Below, piece by piece: positions 59,050-64,000 of a stretch of DNA of 64,000 bases (its first letter is position 1; each line of letters opens with the position of its first letter). The notes under the pieces were generated by a model. The model was not told where the DNA came from. It ran no database searches and saw only the letters and a program-made list of their open reading frames with translations. The position numbers and the translations under genes are program-made. This DNA is from Epithemia pelagica (lineage: Eukaryota; Bacillariophyta; Bacillariophyceae; Surirellales; Surirellaceae): contig OX337231.1 in assembly GCA_946965045.2 (NCBI GenBank), positions 1,302,001-1,366,000 on the forward strand, written 5' to 3'.

Positions 59050-62000
59050 ATGGCTTCCTCCCTTAGCAGTGGTGCTCTTGCCGACCCCACGTTGATTGGT
59101 ATCAAACGTTCAGCTCCTCCCGCATCCGTTACCATACGAACCAAGCGTCCTTGTGCTCGACCGGTTGATCGCGGCTCGAAAATCTTTCGCAGTGATCTTT
59201 CGTGCTTGATCCTTGGACAATCAGGGCTCTCATGGGGTCTTGCCTTGAGTGTGGGAGACTGGCATGGTATCTACATGCTGGCCGCGGAATATGAGGCCCG
59301 ACGGGCCGACCCATTTTGGAGCGCCGTCTTAGCTCACTGTCATGACAAACTACATTTGGTTCCCAGCATCGACATGGTACTCGGCCGTGGCATCATCTCG
59401 ATTGTTTTGATGGAAGGCGACCCGGATTTCTTAGCTTCATCCTTGGCCCTTATCCCTCCTAGTTGGCCTGTCCTGCTTCTCCTTCCATCGGGCTGGTCCC
59501 GTCCCAATTTGTCGAAAGTTCAATGGTTGGCCGTCACACACAAGCAGTGTGGTGGCGTCACTACCGCCCGGGTTCACGTTGGGCGACGTGGTTTGTCACC
59601 CTTGTTTTTCAAGTTGTCTTCTCGCCGTACCATTGGGTCCATACTGACCCATTCGATTCGTCCCGAACCGTGCTCTCCGCCTTCCGTGTCTTTGGCCTTT
59701 TACGGCAGTGATGATCTGTTGCATACTCGTCAGTTGGAGAAGCCGGTGAAGTTTCAAACTCGCTTCTATAAGAATGGATGGGGCACGAGAAAGCTTACTC
59801 CCTTGGAATTGGGTGCTGCTTTCGACCTCCCCTTGTGGATATTGCAGAATGATGAGTCGTTTGATTGGTGGGTGCAAAATGTACTTTCCCCTCGTTTTAC
59901 GCCCATCAAGATCCCGGGACAAGTTTTGAACACTGCTCTCCCCTTCCTCGAGCCGGTCCTGATCCATCATCTCAGCACCGCTGGTACCAAACACGGTGGC
60001 CCACCGTCGCCTCTGCGTCCAGCCAAGCGCGGTCGGTGGCTATCGGCTTTGTCGGAATGTACGCAAGATGGGGTGTTGGGCACGCCCATAGCTTCTGTGT
60101 CCGCCTTTTTGCCTCACGCTGCTTGGTTAGATGATTCCAAAATATCGGATATTGCCGTCAAATCTGATGACGCGGTCGCACCTTTTTGGATATGGAACGG
60201 TCGGATTCGTGGATTGTTTCCTTGGATTTCTCATCGGGCTCTGGCTGGGCTTCGTTTACTTGGGCTCCGTTGGTGGCGTCGTCGATTGTATCGAAGTTTT
60301 ATCGCCTATTTACGTCTTCGGTTTGGAAAGGCATGGCCATCTTTGGTGTCCGATTCGACACTCCAGGGGGGGGACTCTGACTTTTCGTTGCACTCTGCTC
60401 CTCTTGTGCGTGCCGCTGGATGTCAAGTGCTTTCGCAATTGTTGGCAAGCACGTGGTGGGATTGGGATGCAGGATCTTCTCTCAATTTTTTGGCGGTGGA
60501 ATGGCCTCGACCAACAAAATGAGGCCTGGTTTGGGACACCCATTCATGTCACCGGTGCTCTTACGTCCTATCATCGCAAGCAACGTCCTCCTTCCGACGA
60601 CATGCTCGCTCAAGTCGGCGATAAACTTTCGACAGTTTTGAACCGCGGGTATTTTGATCTCAACGCGCCTATTGCAAGCATGTCGGACTACTTTGCTGTA
60701 CCAAAAGGTGACAGTGATATTCGTATGGTCTACAACGGCACAAGTTGTGGACTCAATGCATCGTTGTGGGCCCCAAACTTTTGGTTACCATCTTCCGAAT
60801 CTGCGCTACGTCTCCTAACGTGCGATTCCTACTGTGGTGACATGGACTTAGGCGAGATGTTTCTCAACTTCCCGATGGACATTCACCTTTGTCCATTTGC
60901 TGGTGTTGATCTAACTCCGTTACGTGACCATCTTGCTACACCACTTTCTGAATCCAAACCCAAGCTCGCACGCTGGAACCGCCTTTTCATGGGCATGTTG
61001 CCCAGTCCTTTCCACGCGGCGCGGCATTACTACATTGCGGAAGAAATGGCCAAGGGATCCCCACAAGACCCGACGAGCCCGTGTGGGTTTGATGCTGTGC
61101 GGTTCAACATTCCAGGGTCCGCCGACTACACACCAACACTTCCCTGGGTGATGAAATGGAACTCAAAGCTAGACAACATTGCGGGTGATGTGGTAACCTA
61201 TATGGACGACCTTCGAGCTGTGGGGTCGTCTGCTGAGCACGTATGGCAAGTGGCAAGACGGTTGGGCTCTCGATTACAGTACTTGGGCATTCAAGATGCT
61301 CCTCGAAAGCGCCGCCCACCGTCGAAAACAGCAGGAGCTTGGGCGGGTAGCGTCCATCACATTTCGGAGTCAGCAGTGTCAAAAACGCTGACGCAAAAGA
61401 AATGGGATGAGGGGAAAGCCCTGTTGAAGAAATACGTGGAAGCGTTTGTCGAAAGCGACGCTCCAATCTTCGACCACAAACAAATGCAGAGAGATGTCGG
61501 TTTCTTCGTCCACCAAGCCCTGACCTTTAGTTCCATGATGCCATTTTTGAAAGGCTTTTACTTGACGATGAATGTCTGGCGGCCGGGCCGGAACGGGGAT
61601 GGCTGGAAGCTCTCGACAAGAGAATGGATATCTCAGTTGCAGGAAAAACTTTCGGATGCCGAGGTTAATACCTTGTGTGGTGTCCTAGAAGAGGACGAGG
61701 AAAGCGAACCGTCCATGCAAGATACAAAGGAGACGAAAGTGCGTTCGGAAAATCCACCGAAGTCAGTGAAAGCTGTTCCGCGTCTCAAGTCGGATGTCAA
61801 AGCGCTGGCAGCAATGCTCGCGGAAGAAGAGCCTCCAAAGGTCCAAGTGAGATCTTCGTCCGTTTACGTGGCCTTGTTTGGTTGTGGAGACGCGTCGGGA
61901 TGCGGATTCGGCGCGGCCTTCCAGTTGCCTCAGAAGAAATTGTCCTACAGAGTGGGCGTCTGGGGAAGAGACATCGTTGTTGAAGAATCCTCCAACTGGA

Positions 62001-62872
62001 AAGAGTTTACCAACTGTGTTGAGTCGCTCGAGGAAGAAGCAACAACAGGCCAACTTGATTCCACGGAAGTATTCTTCTTCACCGATAATTCCACGGTGGA
62101 AAGGTGTTTCTATAAGGGGTCGTCGTCCAGCCCAAAACTTCTAGACCTCGTAATCCGTTTGAGGCGACTAGAAATGAAGCACCATGCCTTGAGACTCCAC
62201 ATTTCTCACGTCTCGGGTAAACGGATGATCGCTGTTGGAGTTGACGGAATTTCAAGAGGTCAATTGAATGAAGGGGTGATGGCAGGGTCGCCTATGCTGT
62301 CCTACATCCCCCTTCACAAAACTCCTATCCAAATGTCAGATACTCTCTTTGAATGGGTCCGATCTTGGTTGGGTGCCAAGACGGAGCTCCTAACCCCCAT
62401 GGATTGGTTCACCACTGGCCATGACGTCAGGGGATGGACGCTCCCGTCGGATCATAACGATCTGTCCCTGCCAATCCTTCGGCCAGGACATTTTGTATGG
62501 GCTCCTCCCCCGGGAGGAGCAGACGTGGCTTTAGAAGAACTTCGAAAAGCCCGTCATAAGCGTCAGTCTTCCATGCACGTCTTCTTGTGCCAACGCTTAC
62601 TTACACCTAAGTGGTTTAAACAATTGCACAAGGCTTACGACCTTGTGCTGGAAATTCCAGCGGGAACTTCGTTTTGGCCTGAAGGAAACTTCGAACCTCT
62701 AATCGTTGGTCTTGTTTTTCCTTTTATCAGGTCACAGCCATGGCAACTCCGAGGAACACCGAAGATGTTCTCAATGGATCGGAAATTGCGCAAAATGTGG
62801 AAAGAAGATCCCGTGGGTGGACGGGATCTTCTGCGCAAATTTTGCGTACAGTGTTGGAAAATGCTCTGAATG
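59050..62872 (+). CDS. Polyprotein of the DIRS-like element: N-terminal domain, RT, RNase H (one +1 shift)
   Basis: The first frame runs 59050-60522 (490 codons), the second 60131-62872. The similarity is continuous if the frame changes at the T6 run 60486-60491, where SSLN joins FWRWNG. The part of the second frame before about 60480 is then a shadow. The N-terminal domain (about 430 residues) is unrecognised except for TRKLTPLELGAAFDLP, which weakly resembles the R-x-LT-x-x-E-x-x-x-x-x-x-FP motif of C5-cytosine methyltransferases. The RT carries YFAVPKGDSDIRMVYNGT, DMDLGEMFLNFP and the catalytic VTYMDDLRAVGSS (about 61195). RNase H follows with GCGDASGCGFGAAF, VEESSNWKE and FFTDNSTVE (61880-62100). 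It ends with QPWQLRGTPKMFSMD and a Cys-containing tail. Confidence 0.82.
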
Positions 62873-64000
62873 TCGGAGCGCATGGTGTCCAGGGTGTTAT
62901 TCTTTGAGCGACGATGACCGGTTCTACGTCGCGTCGCGGAACACCATGGTAGAAGAATCGGATCAAGACCGTCTGGTTGCTGAGACTTGGAGGAGTCGCA
63001 CCAGAGACCGTCGGGAGGATTTCAATCAAGCACGAGCCGGCGATCACATGGTCACGCCGTTCGAATGCGATTTGTGCGTGTTCCGGAAACTGCGACAAGA
63101 GGAGCCTGACTCGCAAAACCTCAAAGACCAGTACCTTCTCACTTGCATAAGACGAATGAACTTGGACGCCTTTTGGAGCAGGGCTACGAGCACGGTCATG
63201 CAGAACACGAGGAATGCAAAAATGATGATAGAAAAATCCAAGAAAGTTGAGATTCCATTCGGACCCTTCAGAAGCCCTGGTCCTTTCCCAAATTACGACC
63301 ATTGTGGCTATCATGTGGCTTTCCTAATGCTGGATGCGTCGTTGGATCAAGGAAAGTATCATCGAGACAGAAAGCAGTTTGATACGATACGATAATTTCG
63401 CTCTACCTATTCAAATCATGTGAGAGCAACGGCTTCTACGTTGGTAAATGGCCATCCGTTGGTGCTTACAGACAACAATGGAAAGGCCTTTTCCCGAATG
63501 GGTCAGGATGAGAGCGGTTCGTTATGGTTTTCCAGATTTGTGGAAGGATGTCGACGTCGAATGGGCCAAGATTGGCGACCTGATCAGGCTGTGACCAGTG
63601 AACTAATGCAAGCCTTGTTGGGCTCAATCGAAGAGGAGATTGTGGAGAACCGAGAAGAACACGACGCGTTCTTCCTTGTTCTTGCTGGCACCTTCTTTGC
63701 CACGTCATACGTTTTGTCGTTACGAGGCCCAGAGGGTTTGCTGCTGGACTTGAATGCGCTTGTAAAATACATGGATCTTTACAGGCAACGAAACTGTATT
63801 GTGGTTGGGTTGTGGGGACAGTTCAAAGGAGAGCATATCGAACGCTCACACCTTTTGCCATGTTGCGACGAGACCAGCAGTGGAATAAACATAAGACGAT
63901 GGATAAATCGGGCAGTTTGCCTGTCCCAGGAGATAGGACGATGGTCGGGACCATTGATGCTCAATCGCAATGGGACCCCCATCACGTCAAGAGCTTTGGA
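62862..64000 (+). pseudogene. Tyrosine recombinase of the DIRS-like element, with one in-frame stop, right-truncated
   Basis: The frame continuing after the A4 run at 62858-62861 encodes a Cys cluster (CSECRSAWCPGCY), then a recombinase. An N-terminal core-binding part (HMVTPFECDLCVF; LDQGKYHRDRKQFDTIR) is interrupted by TAA at 63393-63395, and the same frame goes on FRSTYSNHVRATAST... without another stop to the edge. The catalytic part starts with ELMQALLGSIEEEI and FATSYVLSLRGPEGLLLDL, whose Arg fits the first Arg of the R-H-R-Y tetrad. The H-x-x-R and Tyr lie beyond the window. Either a point mutation has inactivated it, or the stop is suppressed. It would integrate a circular cDNA copy without target duplication. 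Confidence 0.75.

Larger units (their letters stand above)
56548..64000 (+). mobile_element. DIRS-like tyrosine-recombinase retrotransposon, cut by right edge
   Basis: Gene order is a gag-like ORF1, then a polyprotein with an unknown N-terminal domain, reverse transcriptase, RNase H, a Cys-rich finger and a tyrosine recombinase. An RT-RNase H followed by a tyrosine recombinase instead of a DDE integrase defines the DIRS/YR retrotransposon order. The polyprotein is interrupted by two +1 shifts (60486-60491, 62858-62861) and one in-frame TAA (63393-63395). Confidence 0.85.

Noticed and set aside
60131-60480. N-terminal 115 codons of the RT frame as a separate start
   Set aside because: Low-information hydrophobic sequence overlapping the coding upstream frame; the RT joins the upstream frame at the T6 run instead.
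62706-62857. Upstream part of the recombinase frame as its own N-terminus
   Set aside because: Overlaps the end of the RNase H polyprotein. The Cys pattern is explained better by a join at the A4 run.
1-64000. CRISPR arrays, rRNA and bacterial operons
   Set aside because: No spaced direct repeats, rRNA segments or operon-like spacing were seen. Introns and element types show this is eukaryotic nuclear DNA.

Overview
The window reads as a nuclear contig of a photosynthetic stramenopile, most probably a raphid pennate diatom. The reasons are GT-AG introns of about 90-170 bp starting GTACGT or GTAAGT, a Copia element of the diatom CoDi type, very long Ser/Gln/Asn-rich proteins, and a DIRS-type tyrosine-recombinase retroelement. 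The species cannot be fixed from the sequence alone.

Positions 1-32,900 are a host gene region: an N-terminally complete GH16 beta-glucanase running off the left edge (1-688, minus); a membrane protein of HERP-like layout; a START-like lipid-binding protein; two tandem AAAP amino-acid transporters with spliced models; a cyanovirin-N-like secreted protein with an unresolved first exon; a DUF1772 membrane protein broken by an 11-bp tandem duplication; a prefoldin/URI-like coiled-coil protein; a 2062-residue disordered protein; an RWD-domain protein with a 37-residue polyglutamine tract; an ADP-ribose/CDP-alcohol diphosphatase; a 1183-residue GH16 laminarinase with five repeated C-terminal modules; and an old yellow enzyme. 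The two GH16 genes are paralogues and fit laminarin/chrysolaminarin (beta-1,3-glucan) metabolism.

Positions 32,902 to the right edge are a cluster of mobile elements in which one host gene remnant (an alpha/beta hydrolase) is stranded. In order: a very young Copia element (32902-40464, 240-bp LTRs with one difference, 4-bp duplication GTAG); a TA-flanked MITE; a 7.1-kb hAT transposon (42504-49600) with a perfect 8-bp target duplication; a Tc1/mariner-type element with perfect 44-bp terminal inverted repeats; two further MITEs, one an inverted relative of the first; and a DIRS-like tyrosine-recombinase retrotransposon cut by the right edge.

The most unusual item is the hAT element. Between its ends it carries, besides the transposase, a convergent gene for an HhH-GPD (endonuclease III-like) DNA glycosylase. 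That gene keeps the catalytic Lys and Asp but appears to lack the iron-sulfur cysteines. A transposon with its own base-excision-type enzyme would be a new pairing as far as I know. Other notable points are a Gag-TGA-Pol arrangement held in one frame, a 153-bp in-frame duplication of the reverse transcriptase active-site block, a 3' LTR six bases from an old yellow enzyme reading frame in the same orientation, and two +1 homopolymer shifts plus one stop in the DIRS-like polyprotein.
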